Positions 47,119 to 56,709 of a DNA stretch of 64,000 nt are shown one piece after another. The DNA comes from Paraburkholderia panacisoli (GTDB lineage: Bacteria > Pseudomonadota > Gammaproteobacteria > Burkholderiales > Burkholderiaceae). The translations under genes were made by a program, and so were the position numbers. The stretch lies in NCBI RefSeq assembly GCF_008369935.1, contig NZ_VTUZ01000003.1, positions 186,001-250,000 of the forward strand. The letters are read 5' to 3'. Position 1 is the first letter of the stretch. Every line of letters begins with the position of its first letter. The notes under the pieces were generated by a model. The model saw only the letters and a program-made list of their open reading frames with translations, did not search any database and was not told the origin of the DNA.

Positions 47119-48456
47119 ATGCAGACTCAACATGTTACGCAAGAGCCGTTGGAAAGCGCAGTGCGCAAGGCGCGTCTGCGGCTCGCGCCCTTCCTCGCGC
47201 TGATGTTCGCGCTATCGATGCTTGACCGTTCGAACGTCGGGTTTGTCAAACAGGCCCTGCAAGTCGATTCGAACATCGGCAACGCGGCGTTTGCGCTCGG
47301 CGCCGGGATCTTCTTCATCGGCTATGCGGTGTTTGAGATCCCGAGCAATCTGATGTTGCACCGGGTGGGTGCGAAAGTCTGGTTGAGCCGGATCATGGTC
47401 ACCTGGGGGCTTGCATCGGCGGCCATGATGTTTGCGCACAACGAGACCTCGTTCTATACGCTGCGATTCATTCTGGGCGTGGCCGAAGCAGGCTTTTCCC
47501 CCGGCGTCATCCTCTATACCACGTACTGGTTCCCCGCGCGTGAACGCGGCAAGGCGCTAGGCATCTACTACTTCGGTTTGCCAGTGGCGCTCGTGCTGGG
47601 CAGCCCGCTGTCAGGTTATTTGATGGAAGTCATGGGCGGGCGCCTCGGGCTGCACAACTGGCAATGGATGTTCCTTATCGAAGGTCTCGCTGCGTCAACG
47701 GTCGGCATCGTCGCGTTCTTCTATCTGGTTAGCAAACCGCGCCACGCGAAGTGGCTGACGCCGGCCGAAAAAGACGCCCTGGAAAACGCCATTGCAGCGG
47801 AAGACCGGCACAAGGTCAAGCATGGGCCGGCTACCGCGCTGAGCGCGCTGCGCAACTGGAACGTACTTCGCTTCGTAGCGATCTATTTCGCCATTCAGGT
47901 CAGCGTGTATGGCGTGATCTTCTACCTGCCGACGCGGATTTCGGAGCTGACCGGTACCGCCATCGGCTCGAAGGTCGGCTTTCTGACCGCGATTCCCTGG
48001 TTGTGCGCACTCATTGCGCTGCGCTTCATCACCGGCTACGCGGACGCGAAGGGGAAGCATCGGCAGCTCGCCGTCGCCATGCTGGCGGCGGCCGCAGCGG
48101 GGATTGCACTATCGACCCTCGGCAATCACATCGGACCTGTGCTCGTCGCATTCTGTATAGCGACGGTCGGCTTCGTTGTCGTTCAGCCGCTCTTCTGGAC
48201 CTTGCCGACGGCCTACCTGAGCGGTACCGCGGCAGCGAGCGGGATTGCAATGATCGGCGCGCTCGGCAATCTCGGCGGCTTCATCGCGCCGACGTTGAAG
48301 ACGGCAGTGGAGACGCTCTTCCATAGCCCGCGTGCGGGTATGTTCACCCTGGCATTGGCAGGTGTCATCGGCGTGCTGCTGCTTCTGAGCATCGGCTTGC
48401 ATTCACGCCGCGTAACCGAAGCGCCGATAGGTTCGCCCAAAGCGACGCTGCGCTAG
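47119..48456 (+). CDS. MFS transporter, anion:cation symporter (ACS) type
   Basis: A 445-residue inner-membrane transporter with 12 predicted helices. The ACS signature region is present (FLALMFALSMLDRSNVGFVK, FEIPSNLMLHRVGAKVWLSR, LGVAEAGFSPGVILYTTYWFP). Family members import organic and sugar acids such as tartrate, galactonate and phthalate. AAGGAGACAGACGAG precedes the ATG. Its place between the FAH-family and UxaA-family enzymes suggests it imports their sugar-acid substrate. Confidence 0.92.
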   Translation: MQTQHVTQEPLESAVRKARLRLAPFLALMFALSMLDRSNVGFVKQALQVDSNIGNAAFALGAGIFFIGYAVFEIPSNLMLHRVGAKVWLSRIMVTWGLASAAMMFAHNETSFYTLRFILGVAEAGFSPGVILYTTYWFPARERGKALGIYYFGLPVALVLGSPLSGYLMEVMGGRLGLHNWQWMFLIEGLAASTVGIVAFFYLVSKPRHAKWLTPAEKDALENAIAAEDRHKVKHGPATALSALRNWNVLRFVAIYFAIQVSVYGVIFYLPTRISELTGTAIGSKVGFLTAIPWLCALIALRFITGYADAKGKHRQLAVAMLAAAAAGIALSTLGNHIGPVLVAFCIATVGFVVVQPLFWTLPTAYLSGTAAASGIAMIGALGNLGGFIAPTLKTAVETLFHSPRAGMFTLALAGVIGVLLLLSIGLHSRRVTEAPIGSPKATLR

Positions 48457-48498
48457 GCACATGCAGGCACGCTGCACACGATTTAACCGGAAATTCAC

Positions 48499-48630
48499 AT
48501 GACCATTCTCGAATATCATTACATCGGTGGACTGCGCAGCGCCTGCGCATCGAATCATGCGCTCGACGGCCTCGATGCCGTAGCGGGCGAGGCAGTGCGC
48601 GCAGCTCAGGTCGAGGAGGCCACGTCATGA
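48499..48630 (+). CDS. Small ORF (43 aa) translationally linked to the dehydratase
   Basis: A short frame from ATG at 48499 (MTILEYHYIGGLRSACASNH...) to the TGA at 48628-48630, which overlaps the dehydratase ATG (ATGA at 48627). It could be a leader peptide coupled to the dehydratase, or the start of a gene otherwise deleted. The product resembles nothing known to me. Its own ribosome-binding site is weak. Confidence 0.35.
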   Translation: MTILEYHYIGGLRSACASNHALDGLDAVAGEAVRAAQVEEATS

Positions 48631-50192
48631 GATTCGACGCTGAAAATGTGATCGCCGATGCTTCGGCAGGCGTAGAGCCAGTCGTGCAACTGCACGCGGA
48701 TGACGATGTCGTCATCGCGCGGCACCAGCTTGTTGCGGGCATGCGCATCCGCAGCAGTCTTGCCGTACGTGGGTTGATCCCGGCGGGTCATAAGCTTGCC
48801 GTACGCAGCATCGAAGCGGGTGCGCCGGTACGGCGCTATGGGCAGATCATCGGCTTCGCGACACGTGCCATCGAAGCCGGGGAGCACGTCCATACGCACA
48901 ACCTTGCGATGGGCGACTTCGATCGGGATTATGCTTTCGGCGCGGATGCAAAGCCCGCGCCGACGGTCGCGGCAGCGGCACGGTTCATGGGCATCGCACG
49001 CCCTGACGGGCGTGTCGCCACGCGCAACTACATCGGCATCCTGACCTCGGTCAATTGCTCCGCAACGGCAGCGCGCGCCATCGCAGATTACTTTCGTCGC
49101 GATATCCATCCGCAAGCGCTTGCGGACTATCCAAACGTTGATGGCGTGATTGCGCTGACGCACGGTCAAGGCTGCGCGATCGATTCCGAAGGCGAAGCGC
49201 TGGAAATGATCCGACGCACGCTCGGTGGTTATGCACGGCATCCAAATTTCGCCGGTGTATTGATCGTCGGGCTGGGCTGCGAAACCAATCAGATCGACGG
49301 GCTTGTGCAAAGCCAGGGTCTTACGCCCGGCGCGGCGCTGAAGACGATGACCATTCAGGCGACCGGCGGCACGGCGCGCACGGTGGCGGCGGGCATCGAA
49401 CAGGTCAAGGCGATGCTCGTGGAAGCGAACAACGTACGGCGCGAGTCCGTCGATGCAAAGCATCTGGTGATCGGCTTGCAATGCGGCGGCTCGGACGGCT
49501 ACTCCGGCATTACCGCCAATCCGGCACTCGGTGCGGCAGTCGATCGTCTGGTCTCGCATGGCGGAACGGCGATTCTCTCCGAAACCCCCGAGGTGTACGG
49601 CGCCGAACATCTATTGACGCGCCGTGCCGCGTCACGCGAAGTCGGCGAAAAGCTTATCGCACGGATTCACTGGTGGGAAGCTTACTGCGCTCGAATGAAC
49701 GCCGATCTGAACAACAATCCATCGGCTGGGAACAAAGCCGGCGGCCTGACAACGATCCTCGAAAAGTCGCTTGGCGCCGTAGCGAAAGGCGGCACGACCA
49801 ATCTCGTCGACGTGTACCGGTATGCCGAACTGGTCCGGGCACACGGTCTCGTTTTCATGGATACGCCGGGCTACGATCCGGTTTCCGCGACCGGGCAGGT
49901 CGCGGGTGGGGCAAACCTGATCTGCTTTACGACCGGCCGCGGCTCCGCCTATGGTTGTGCGCCGTCGCCATCGTTGAAATTGGGAACCAATACCGCTTTG
50001 TGGCAACGCCAGGAGGAGGACATTGATCTGAATTGCGGGTCGATTCTCGACGGCGAACGAACGGTCGACGAACTCGGTGAAGAGATCTTCCAACTCATGC
50101 TTGCAACCGCGTCGGGCCAGGCATCGAAGAGCGAGATTCACGGATACGGCCAGAATGAATTCGTGCCCTGGCAGATTGGCGCCATCACATAG
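48627..50192 (+). CDS. UxaA-family sugar-acid dehydratase
   Basis: A 521-residue enzyme fusing an N-terminal SAF domain (about 1-100: DDDVVIARHQLVAGMRIRSS) and a C-terminal UxaA/GarD dehydratase domain (about 112-520: GIARPDGRVATRNYIGILTS, GLGCETNQIDGL, QCGGSDGYSGITANPALGAA, SLGAVAKGGTTNLVDVY). Relatives dehydrate altronate or galactarate to the 2-keto-3-deoxy acid. It follows the MFS transporter and FAH-family enzyme, and is the likely first enzymatic step of that module. The exact stereochemistry of the substrate is not readable. GAGGAGGCCACGTC precedes the ATG. Confidence 0.9.
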   Translation: MRFDAENVIADASAGVEPVVQLHADDDVVIARHQLVAGMRIRSSLAVRGLIPAGHKLAVRSIEAGAPVRRYGQIIGFATRAIEAGEHVHTHNLAMGDFDRDYAFGADAKPAPTVAAAARFMGIARPDGRVATRNYIGILTSVNCSATAARAIADYFRRDIHPQALADYPNVDGVIALTHGQGCAIDSEGEALEMIRRTLGGYARHPNFAGVLIVGLGCETNQIDGLVQSQGLTPGAALKTMTIQATGGTARTVAAGIEQVKAMLVEANNVRRESVDAKHLVIGLQCGGSDGYSGITANPALGAAVDRLVSHGGTAILSETPEVYGAEHLLTRRAASREVGEKLIARIHWWEAYCARMNADLNNNPSAGNKAGGLTTILEKSLGAVAKGGTTNLVDVYRYAELVRAHGLVFMDTPGYDPVSATGQVAGGANLICFTTGRGSAYGCAPSPSLKLGTNTALWQRQEEDIDLNCGSILDGERTVDELGEEIFQLMLATASGQASKSEIHGYGQNEFVPWQIGAIT

Positions 50193-50603
50193 AGTGGCGT
50201 TTGCGTTTTCTCAGGTTGTGCATCAGGCGGGCCTCAGGCCCTGACTACCGGGGCTGACTATCGGGTGCTAAAGAGCGTCCGTTCCTTGCTCGGAACTGGA
50301 CGCTCGCAAGTTGCATCCGACCGGCATCGAGCCGACGAGGGCGAGTGAAGACGCCCCGATCGCCTGAAATTCCGTGGCGATCGTCTGGATTTCTCCATCC
50401 AGAATCCGCACTGACATCTCTCTTGCGCTTCGAATCGAGCCGGCAGCATTTCGCGCTCAATCACTCCTGTAATCGCTCACCTCGAAGGGCGTCGCGCGCC
50501 GACTCGTTAAACGCAACTAACGGCCGAGGATCGATCGCGCCGCCGTCACAAGTCAAGATCAGTTCTGCAGACGCTCAAGCGGCGCACGTCCGCGCATAGA
50601 AGT
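50193..50603. other. Intergenic region with two hairpins
   Basis: This 410-base stretch lies between the convergent UxaA and MFS genes and shows no credible gene. A short stem GGGCC-TCA-GGCCC (50229-50241) follows uxaA. A larger hairpin at 50273-50305 is listed separately. A third, TCTGGAT-N6-ATCCAGA, lies at 50384-50403. Confidence 0.4.
50273..50305 (-). terminator. Hairpin, probable terminator of the convergent MFS operon
   Basis: GAGCGTCC-GTTCC-loop-GGAAC-T-GGACGCTC gives 8 and 5 bp of stem with a one-base bulge. On the minus strand it is followed by TTTA, which makes it a plausible terminator for the MFS gene ending at 50604. The T-run is short, so efficiency is uncertain. Confidence 0.45.
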
Positions 50604-51950
50604 CTAGTTCGACTGCATCACCGGGTACACGTCGGGCTCCCTCTTCTTCGGCGGCACGATCATTTCGATTTTGCCGACGAGGAAGATATACGAAAGGATG
50701 CCCAGAACGGCGACGATCGAGACGTACCACATCGCATAGTGGAAGCTATGCGTGCGCTGCAGGATCATGCCGAAAACGATGGGCGTAGCAATGCCGGACA
50801 GATTGCCGAACAGATTCAGGAAGCCACCCATCGTACCGATGAAATTGCGCGGAATGACGTCCGTAAACACCACCCAGCCGAGATTCGCGACGTTGTTTCC
50901 AAAAAAGGCCAGCGAAAGGATCCCGATCGCAATGACGGGCTGGTTTTCGAAAAAATTGACGATGACGATCATGGCCGTCAACACGAGGCCGATTATCACC
51001 GGCGTCTTGCGCGCGAACGTGACCGATTTGCCCCTTTTCAGGAGGCTGTCACTGAGGAAGCCACCCGCCAGCATGCCGAGCATCGCCATGAGATAAGGAA
51101 TGGATGCGCCCAGTCCCGCTTTGGAAAGCGTGAGATTCAAAGCCTTTTCAAGGTAGACGATGAACCATGTCATGAAGAAGATCAGCGTCGAGTTATAGGC
51201 GAACTGCGTGATGAACAGGCCCCAGACAGTTTTGTTCTTGAGGAAGTACAGCACGTCGTCTCTCTCGACCACGGTGCTGACCGTGGATTGATCCTGAGAT
51301 CCGTACCCGCCCCCGGCCCTGATAAGGTCGAGTTCGGCCTGAGCGGTTCTCCTGCTGTCTTTGGGGTCGCGATAAACGATCAGCCAGTAGACCCCAAAGA
51401 CGATCCCCACTCCGCCGGTTGCATAGAACACCATTTGCCAGCCGTAACGGCTCGTCAGAAAGCTCAGGACGGGCGTGAACAATGCAAGCCCGATGTATTG
51501 CGAACTGATATAGGTCGCCGTCGCCCTTGCGCGTTCGTTCTTCGGAAACCAGTTCGCGACGATTTTCGTATTCGACAGGTACGACGGCGCTTCAGCGAGG
51601 CCAATCAGGGCCCGGCAGACCAGTAGCACCGCAAACGAGGCGCCCAAGGCTGCGAAAAGATGATGGGAAGCAAAACCCATCGCGAATGTACACGCGCTCC
51701 AGATGACTATTGCACTGCCGTATAGAACTCTCGATCCGATTCGATCGAGGAGATACCCGACGGGAAGCTGGGCGGCCGCATACGTCCACGTGAACATCGA
51801 AAAGAGCAGGCCGAGCTGGGTCGGCGAAAGGCCGAATTCCCCCTGGATCCTGCTGCCCGCGATCGAGAGATTCGCACGATCCATGTAGTTGATGGCCGTG
51901 ACTACAAACAGTAAAAAGACAATGAAATATCGGGTCTTTGTTGTTTTCAT
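50604..51950 (-). CDS. MFS transporter, GudP/ExuT-like sugar-acid permease
   Basis: A 448-residue inner-membrane transporter with 12 predicted helices. It has KTRYFIVFLLFVVTAINYMD, LSPTQLGLLFSMFTWTYAAA, GLAEAPSYLSNTKIVANWFP and the loop NERARATATYISSQ, all typical of the anion:cation symporter family. Such proteins import glucarate, hexuronates or similar acids. I chose the ATG at 51950 because it starts at KTTKTRYF; an upstream ATG at 51992 would add 14 residues. It follows the Gfo/Idh/MocA gene by 79 bases, so both may be in one transcript. Confidence 0.92.
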   Translation of the reverse strand: MKTTKTRYFIVFLLFVVTAINYMDRANLSIAGSRIQGEFGLSPTQLGLLFSMFTWTYAAAQLPVGYLLDRIGSRVLYGSAIVIWSACTFAMGFASHHLFAALGASFAVLLVCRALIGLAEAPSYLSNTKIVANWFPKNERARATATYISSQYIGLALFTPVLSFLTSRYGWQMVFYATGGVGIVFGVYWLIVYRDPKDSRRTAQAELDLIRAGGGYGSQDQSTVSTVVERDDVLYFLKNKTVWGLFITQFAYNSTLIFFMTWFIVYLEKALNLTLSKAGLGASIPYLMAMLGMLAGGFLSDSLLKRGKSVTFARKTPVIIGLVLTAMIVIVNFFENQPVIAIGILSLAFFGNNVANLGWVVFTDVIPRNFIGTMGGFLNLFGNLSGIATPIVFGMILQRTHSFHYAMWYVSIVAVLGILSYIFLVGKIEMIVPPKKREPDVYPVMQSN

Positions 51951-52029
51951 AATTTTGAATTCAAGAAGCCGCCTGGAGGTTCGCCCCAACATGCATTGTC
52001 TGCATGGAACACCGGCTTCGTCGTCCTGC

Positions 52030-53109
52030 TCAGAGTGGGAGTTTTACAACCGCATTGTTCTGCGTGCTGCGATAGATGGCCGTGAACAGCTCTACGGTCT
52101 TCCGGCCGTCCAGTCCGTCGATCAAAGGCTTCGTGCCGTTGCCGACGGCAGTCAGGAAATCTTCTATTTGCCGCTCGTGATAGAAGTACAGGGAATCCGC
52201 GGAATTGAAAAACTCCGCATCCGCTTTTTTCCACTCGGCGAGCATTGCTTCTTCGCTTTTGATCGTCCAGATGTCGTTGTAAGGCGGTTCGGTGATGGTC
52301 GAGACGCCCGCGATGAACATCGCGCCGCCGTCCGTCTGCACGCCGACCGACGCGCCGTTGTCTCCGTGAATATGGACCTTCCCGTACAAAGCAGGATTCT
52401 GTGAGTTGCTGACCAGAACGTTGGCAATCGCGCCGCTTTTGAACTTGATGATGGCCGCCGCGGTGTCTTCGACTTCGATGTAGTCGTGGTTGACGTTCTT
52501 CCACACGCCGTAGACCTCGTCGATATCGCCCAGATACCAGAGGAGCAGATCGAGCTGATGAGGCGCCTGGTTCACGAGCACGCCGCCTCCCTCGCCAGCC
52601 CACGAGCCGCGCCAGGGATCGCTTTCGTAGTACTGGCGGTCGCGCCATCCGAGCATGACGACGTTGCCGATCACAGGGCGGCCGATCTTGCCCGCATCGA
52701 TGGCCTGCTTGACTCGCATTGCGGACGGATAAAAGCGCCGCTGGCATACTACGCCGACCGTACGCCGGTGCTCTTCGGCACATGAAAGAATGGCATCGCA
52801 ATCTTCGAGAGAAGAAGCGAGGGGCTTCTCTATGAGAACGTGACAGCCGCCTTTCAAGGCGGCGATCGCAACGGGAGCGTGCTGAGGATGCGGAGTGCAG
52901 ATGCATACCACGTCGACTTGCGCGACTTCCACCATCTCTTCGACGCTATCGAACGCATGCACGCCGTATTGTTTGCCGAAGGTCTCTGCTCGATCGAGAG
53001 AGGTGCTGCATACCGCAACGAAGTCCGAGTTCTCGAGATTCGAGAGCGCCCGGGCATGGAAATGACCGACCTTTCCGCAGCCGACGATGGCCGTTCTAAG
53101 TTTTTTCAT
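52030..53109 (-). CDS. Gfo/Idh/MocA-family oxidoreductase
   Basis: A 359-residue NAD(P)-dependent dehydrogenase with N-terminal Rossmann motif AIVGCGKVGHFHARAL (about 8-23), EKPLASSLEDCDAIL (the family EKP motif, about 94-108) and the C-terminal substrate domain with GGGVLVNQAPHQLDLLLWYL. Members oxidise sugars, inositols or sugar acids. It precedes the MFS gene in the same direction, and an aldo/keto reductase lies upstream, so it probably acts on the imported sugar. Confidence 0.92.
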   Translation of the reverse strand: MKKLRTAIVGCGKVGHFHARALSNLENSDFVAVCSTSLDRAETFGKQYGVHAFDSVEEMVEVAQVDVVCICTPHPQHAPVAIAALKGGCHVLIEKPLASSLEDCDAILSCAEEHRRTVGVVCQRRFYPSAMRVKQAIDAGKIGRPVIGNVVMLGWRDRQYYESDPWRGSWAGEGGGVLVNQAPHQLDLLLWYLGDIDEVYGVWKNVNHDYIEVEDTAAAIIKFKSGAIANVLVSNSQNPALYGKVHIHGDNGASVGVQTDGGAMFIAGVSTITEPPYNDIWTIKSEEAMLAEWKKADAEFFNSADSLYFYHERQIEDFLTAVGNGTKPLIDGLDGRKTVELFTAIYRSTQNNAVVKLPL

Positions 53110-53149
53110 GGCAATTCGGTGTTACGTCGTTAGTTTGAAGGCGAGCGAG

Positions 53150-53179
53150 GCGCTGCCGCCACCGGTCCGGTGGCAGCGC
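53150..53179 (-). other. GC-rich hairpin between the aldo/keto reductase and the dehydrogenase
   Basis: GCCACCG-GTC-CGGTGGC (7 bp, 53158-53174) extends outward by GCGCT/AGCGC with a 3-base bulge. It lies downstream of the minus-strand aldo/keto reductase (ends 53395) and just upstream of the minus-strand Gfo/Idh/MocA start. No T-run follows, so it is at most a weak terminator or a 5' UTR structure. Confidence 0.35.
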
Positions 53180-53394
53180 ACGATATCGATCGCGGATTGC
53201 GTGACGGCTGGAGTGACGGGGCATCCGTCGGCTTGATGGCGCGGCAGGCTCCTGACGGCGCACGGTCAAGTGAAGTCGCTGCAAGCGCATGTCGACTTCA
53301 CGATGGAGCAACTGCGATCCGGCCAGGGCGGACATCTGTGTATGACCTGCGATCTTTCAGGGCGGCCGGGGAGCGACCCCGGCCGCATCACACT

Positions 53395-54450
53395 CTATGC
53401 CTTGAGATGGGGCCCCAGCAGTGACAGGTCCGCAACCGAAAGACGATCGTGCGCGGTCTGCACCTGATGCCAGTACGGATAGAGCAGGGGCGGCGCGCTC
53501 ACCTTGTCGAGCCGCGCGCGTTGTTCGGCGCTCAGCGTGAGGTTCGCCGCACCGAGGTTGTCGAGCAGTTGCTTCTCGTTGCGCCCGCCGATGATGACCG
53601 ACGTGACGGCGGGGCGCCCGAGCGTCCATGCGAGCGCAACCTGAGCGGCCGAGACGTTCTGCTCGCTGGCGATCTCGACAAGCGTGTCCACAATCAACCA
53701 CAGCCGTTCGGCGTCGCGAATCGGCGGCTCCGTCCAGCCGGCGAGCTGACGCGTGCCCTCGGGCGTCGCATCGCGCCGGTGCTTGCCCGACAGCAGGCCG
53801 CCGGCGAGCGGGCTCCAGACCAGAATGCCCAGGCCTTGATCGAGCGCGATCGGCGCGAGTTCGTACTCCGCTTCGCGTGCTTCGAGCGTGTAATGGATCT
53901 GCTGGCTCACGAAGCGCGGCAGACGATCGCGTTCGCTCACATGCAACGCCTTCATCAGGTGCCAGCCTGAGTAGTTCGAGCAGCCGACATAGCGCACCTT
54001 GCCATGCCGGACAAGCAGGTCGAGCGCTTCAAGCGTTTCTTCGAGCGGCGTGAGTCCGTCCCATTCGTGCACCTGATAGAGGTCGATCACATCGGTCTTG
54101 AGACGGCGCAGGCTCGCCTCGCAGGCTTCTATCAAATGATGCCGCGACAGACCCCGGTCGTTCGGACCGTCACCCATCGGAAAGCGGGCTTTCGTCGCGA
54201 TCAGCACACCGCCTTTGCGCTTGCCGCCGAGCGCCTGACCGACGATTTCCTCCGATGCACCGTTCGAATAGACGTCCGCGGTATCGATCAGGTTGACACC
54301 CGCGTCGATGCACATGTCGATCTGCCGGCGCGCGTCGTCGAGACCGACTTCGCCTACGCTCGCGAATTTGCCTTTGCCGCCCATCGTCATCGTGCCTAGC
54401 GTGATGGTCGACACCTTGAGGCCCGAACGGCCCAGTTGACGGTAGTCCAT
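53395..54450 (-). CDS. Aldo/keto reductase
   Basis: A 351-residue NADPH-dependent reductase of the AKR superfamily, in the YajO/Tas-like general stress group. The start is MDYRQLGRSGLKVSTITLGT. The catalytic tetrad sits in NLIDTADVYSNG, IATKAR and YQVHEWDG, and the C-terminal nucleotide-binding region in VIIGGRNEKQLLDN. I chose the ATG at 54450 because it gives the family N-terminus; an upstream ATG at 54513 adds 21 unlikely residues. It diverges from a LysR regulator at 54657. Confidence 0.92.
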   Translation of the reverse strand: MDYRQLGRSGLKVSTITLGTMTMGGKGKFASVGEVGLDDARRQIDMCIDAGVNLIDTADVYSNGASEEIVGQALGGKRKGGVLIATKARFPMGDGPNDRGLSRHHLIEACEASLRRLKTDVIDLYQVHEWDGLTPLEETLEALDLLVRHGKVRYVGCSNYSGWHLMKALHVSERDRLPRFVSQQIHYTLEAREAEYELAPIALDQGLGILVWSPLAGGLLSGKHRRDATPEGTRQLAGWTEPPIRDAERLWLIVDTLVEIASEQNVSAAQVALAWTLGRPAVTSVIIGGRNEKQLLDNLGAANLTLSAEQRARLDKVSAPPLLYPYWHQVQTAHDRLSVADLSLLGPHLKA

Positions 54451-54656
54451 GATGAAGCAATCTCCATGTATGTTGCGAGGATTCGCAGCCGACGTGCGGT
54501 CGTTGAGTCCCATTGCGTCCGCATTTCGTGCGCAGTGTTCCTCGACCTCCCCAGAGGCCCGACGATAGCGGAGTTTGAATTACCATTCCAATAGAAAGAT
54601 GTGATTCAATTGTGCGGTTTTCGTGATTAATCGTCTCAGCAAGAAAGAGTGCCAAT

Positions 54657-55571
54657 GTGGATTTGAAACAGCTGGAACATTTCGTGGCGGTCGCAGAAGA
54701 GCGGCATTTCACGCGCGCGGCGCGCCGTCTCAACCTCGTGCAGTCCGGATTGTCTGCGTCGATTCGCTCGCTGGAAGAAGACCTGGGCGGACCGTTGTTC
54801 AATCGCAGCACGAGGCGAGTCGCTTTGACGCCTGCCGGCGAAGTGCTGTTCGCAGAGGCGCAGCGGGTACTGGCTGCCGCGCGCGACGCACGGCATGCCG
54901 TGACCCAGGTTCACGGGCTCGCACGCGGCCGGCTGAGTATCGGTGCGATTCACGGCCTCGCGCCTTTCGTCGACCTGCCCGCTTCGCTCGGACAGTTTCG
55001 GGCTGCGTTCGGTGGGATCGACATCGAATTGACACTGGACGGGTCGCGCGCGTTGATCGACGAGGTGCGGGAAGGGCGCCTCGACCTCGCGTTCACGCAG
55101 CCACCGGATACGTCGCTCGACGATCTCGGATCGCACATGTTCGCATGCGAGGGGATGGTCGTCGTCTGCGCGACGCATCATCGACTTGCGGGCGCCAGCG
55201 GGCTGGCGCTGGCCGATCTGGTCGACGAAACATTCGCCGACCTGCGCCCGGAGTGGAGCGTGCGGCGGCTCGTCGATCGATGTTTTACGGCGGCAGGGCT
55301 GCAGCGCCGGACCAGCTTCGAGGTCAACGACATGCCGATGTTGCTTGAACTGGCCGCACAGGGGCTCGCGATCAGCATGGTGCCCGAATCCGTGGCCGCG
55401 GCAAGGGGCAGCAGCACGCGCGGCGCGCCGGTCGCAACGGCCAGCCTGCGCGAGGCCGAGGAACCCTGCTGGGAACTCGCGGCCGTTTTTAAGGGGAGCG
55501 CGGGAGAGCCGCTCATACCCGTCGCCCGTGCTTTTCTGGACTTGCTCAAATTGCCGGCGGTGGCGACCTGA
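54657..55571 (+). CDS. LysR-family transcriptional regulator
   Basis: A 304-residue regulator with HTH at about 1-58 (LKQLEHFVAVAEERHFTRAA, VQSGLSASIRSLEEDLGGPL) and a substrate-binding domain. It starts with GTG at 54657, overlapping an out-of-frame ATG at 54655. It diverges from the aldo/keto reductase gene with about 200 bases of shared promoter region, so control of that gene is likely. The left end of the region is AT-rich, fitting a promoter. Confidence 0.9.
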   Translation: MDLKQLEHFVAVAEERHFTRAARRLNLVQSGLSASIRSLEEDLGGPLFNRSTRRVALTPAGEVLFAEAQRVLAAARDARHAVTQVHGLARGRLSIGAIHGLAPFVDLPASLGQFRAAFGGIDIELTLDGSRALIDEVREGRLDLAFTQPPDTSLDDLGSHMFACEGMVVVCATHHRLAGASGLALADLVDETFADLRPEWSVRRLVDRCFTAAGLQRRTSFEVNDMPMLLELAAQGLAISMVPESVAAARGSSTRGAPVATASLREAEEPCWELAAVFKGSAGEPLIPVARAFLDLLKLPAVAT

Positions 55572-55838
55572 GGCTCGACGTATGCACACGCGATCGGTCA
55601 GGGCGTAAAAGTTCCGGCACGATGTCCTGTACGCGGCGGGAAGTGGACGTCCAGTGAACGTGGCCGAATTGTCGCCAGCGGGTCGCAACCGTCCGCGTGA
55701 TACTTAGGATCACTACCTAACGGAAGCCCTGTCGGTCACGCAAAAAAGTTCATGCTAGGATCGGCCACTCACTGTTCCAACGGATCGGGATCGCAGTCGC
55801 TTGCTGGCGCCGCGATTCCGGCACCAACGAGGATTCTG

Positions 55839-56693
55839 ATGACTCATTCTGCCCTGACTCCGGGCGCCGTCGCCGTGATCACCGGCGGCGCCGCCGGCAT
55901 CGGCCTGGCTGCCGCCAAACGCTTCGCGCAGCTTGGGCTGCGCATCTGCATTGCCGACCTCGGCGCCGACCGAGTGGAGCGGGCGGTGGCGGAAATCGCC
56001 GCGCTGAGCGCGAACGGCATACAAGACGTGTTCGCGGTTGAGACCGACGTCAGCGTCGCCGACGATGTTCGCCGCCTGCACGCAACCGTCGTCGAACGCT
56101 TCGGCGGAACAGATGTGCTGATGAACAACGCCGGCATTCAGCCCGGCAGCGGGATGTTCGGTCCAACCGGCAATTGGGAGCGCGTGCTGGGTGTCAACCT
56201 GTGGGGCGTGATCCACGGTACGCAGATCTTCGTGCCGGACATGATCAAGCGCGGCCGTCCGGGGCTCGTGATCAACACCGGTTCAAAGCAAGGCATCACG
56301 ACGCCGCCGGGCGACCCCGCATACAACGTGGCGAAGGCCGGTCTGAAAGCGTTCACCGAAGCGCTGCAGCATGAACTGCGCAACACGGCCGACTGCCGGA
56401 TCAGCGCTCATCTGCTGATTCCTGGTTTCGTGTTCACGGAACTGACACGGCACGGCCGCGCAGAAAAGCCCGCCGCCGCATGGACGCCCGAGCAGACCGT
56501 CGATTTCATGTTCGAGCGTCTCGACGCCGGCGACTTCTACATACTGTGTCCCGACAACGACGTGCCACGTTCGCTCGACGAAAGGCGCATTCTCTGGGCG
56601 GCAGGCGATATCGTAGAGAACCGGCCCGCGTTGTCGCGCTGGCATCCTGATTACGCCGGGGCATTCGAAGCGTTCATCAAGCAGCCCCGGTGA
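55839..56693 (+). CDS. Short-chain dehydrogenase/reductase (SDR)
   Basis: A 284-residue classical SDR with the cofactor motif TGGAAGIGLAAAKRF (about 15-29), NNAGIQPGSGMF and active-site GSKQG...YNVAKAG. A C-terminal extension of about 30 residues is longer than usual. GAGGATTCTG precedes the ATG at 55839; an upstream start at 55752 gives no sensible sequence. It is followed at 16 bases by a lactonase gene, so it may oxidise a sugar to a lactone that the partner hydrolyses. Confidence 0.9.
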   Translation: MTHSALTPGAVAVITGGAAGIGLAAAKRFAQLGLRICIADLGADRVERAVAEIAALSANGIQDVFAVETDVSVADDVRRLHATVVERFGGTDVLMNNAGIQPGSGMFGPTGNWERVLGVNLWGVIHGTQIFVPDMIKRGRPGLVINTGSKQGITTPPGDPAYNVAKAGLKAFTEALQHELRNTADCRISAHLLIPGFVFTELTRHGRAEKPAAAWTPEQTVDFMFERLDAGDFYILCPDNDVPRSLDERRILWAAGDIVENRPALSRWHPDYAGAFEAFIKQPR

Positions 56694-56709
56694 CTCAAGG
56701 GTCGGCACT

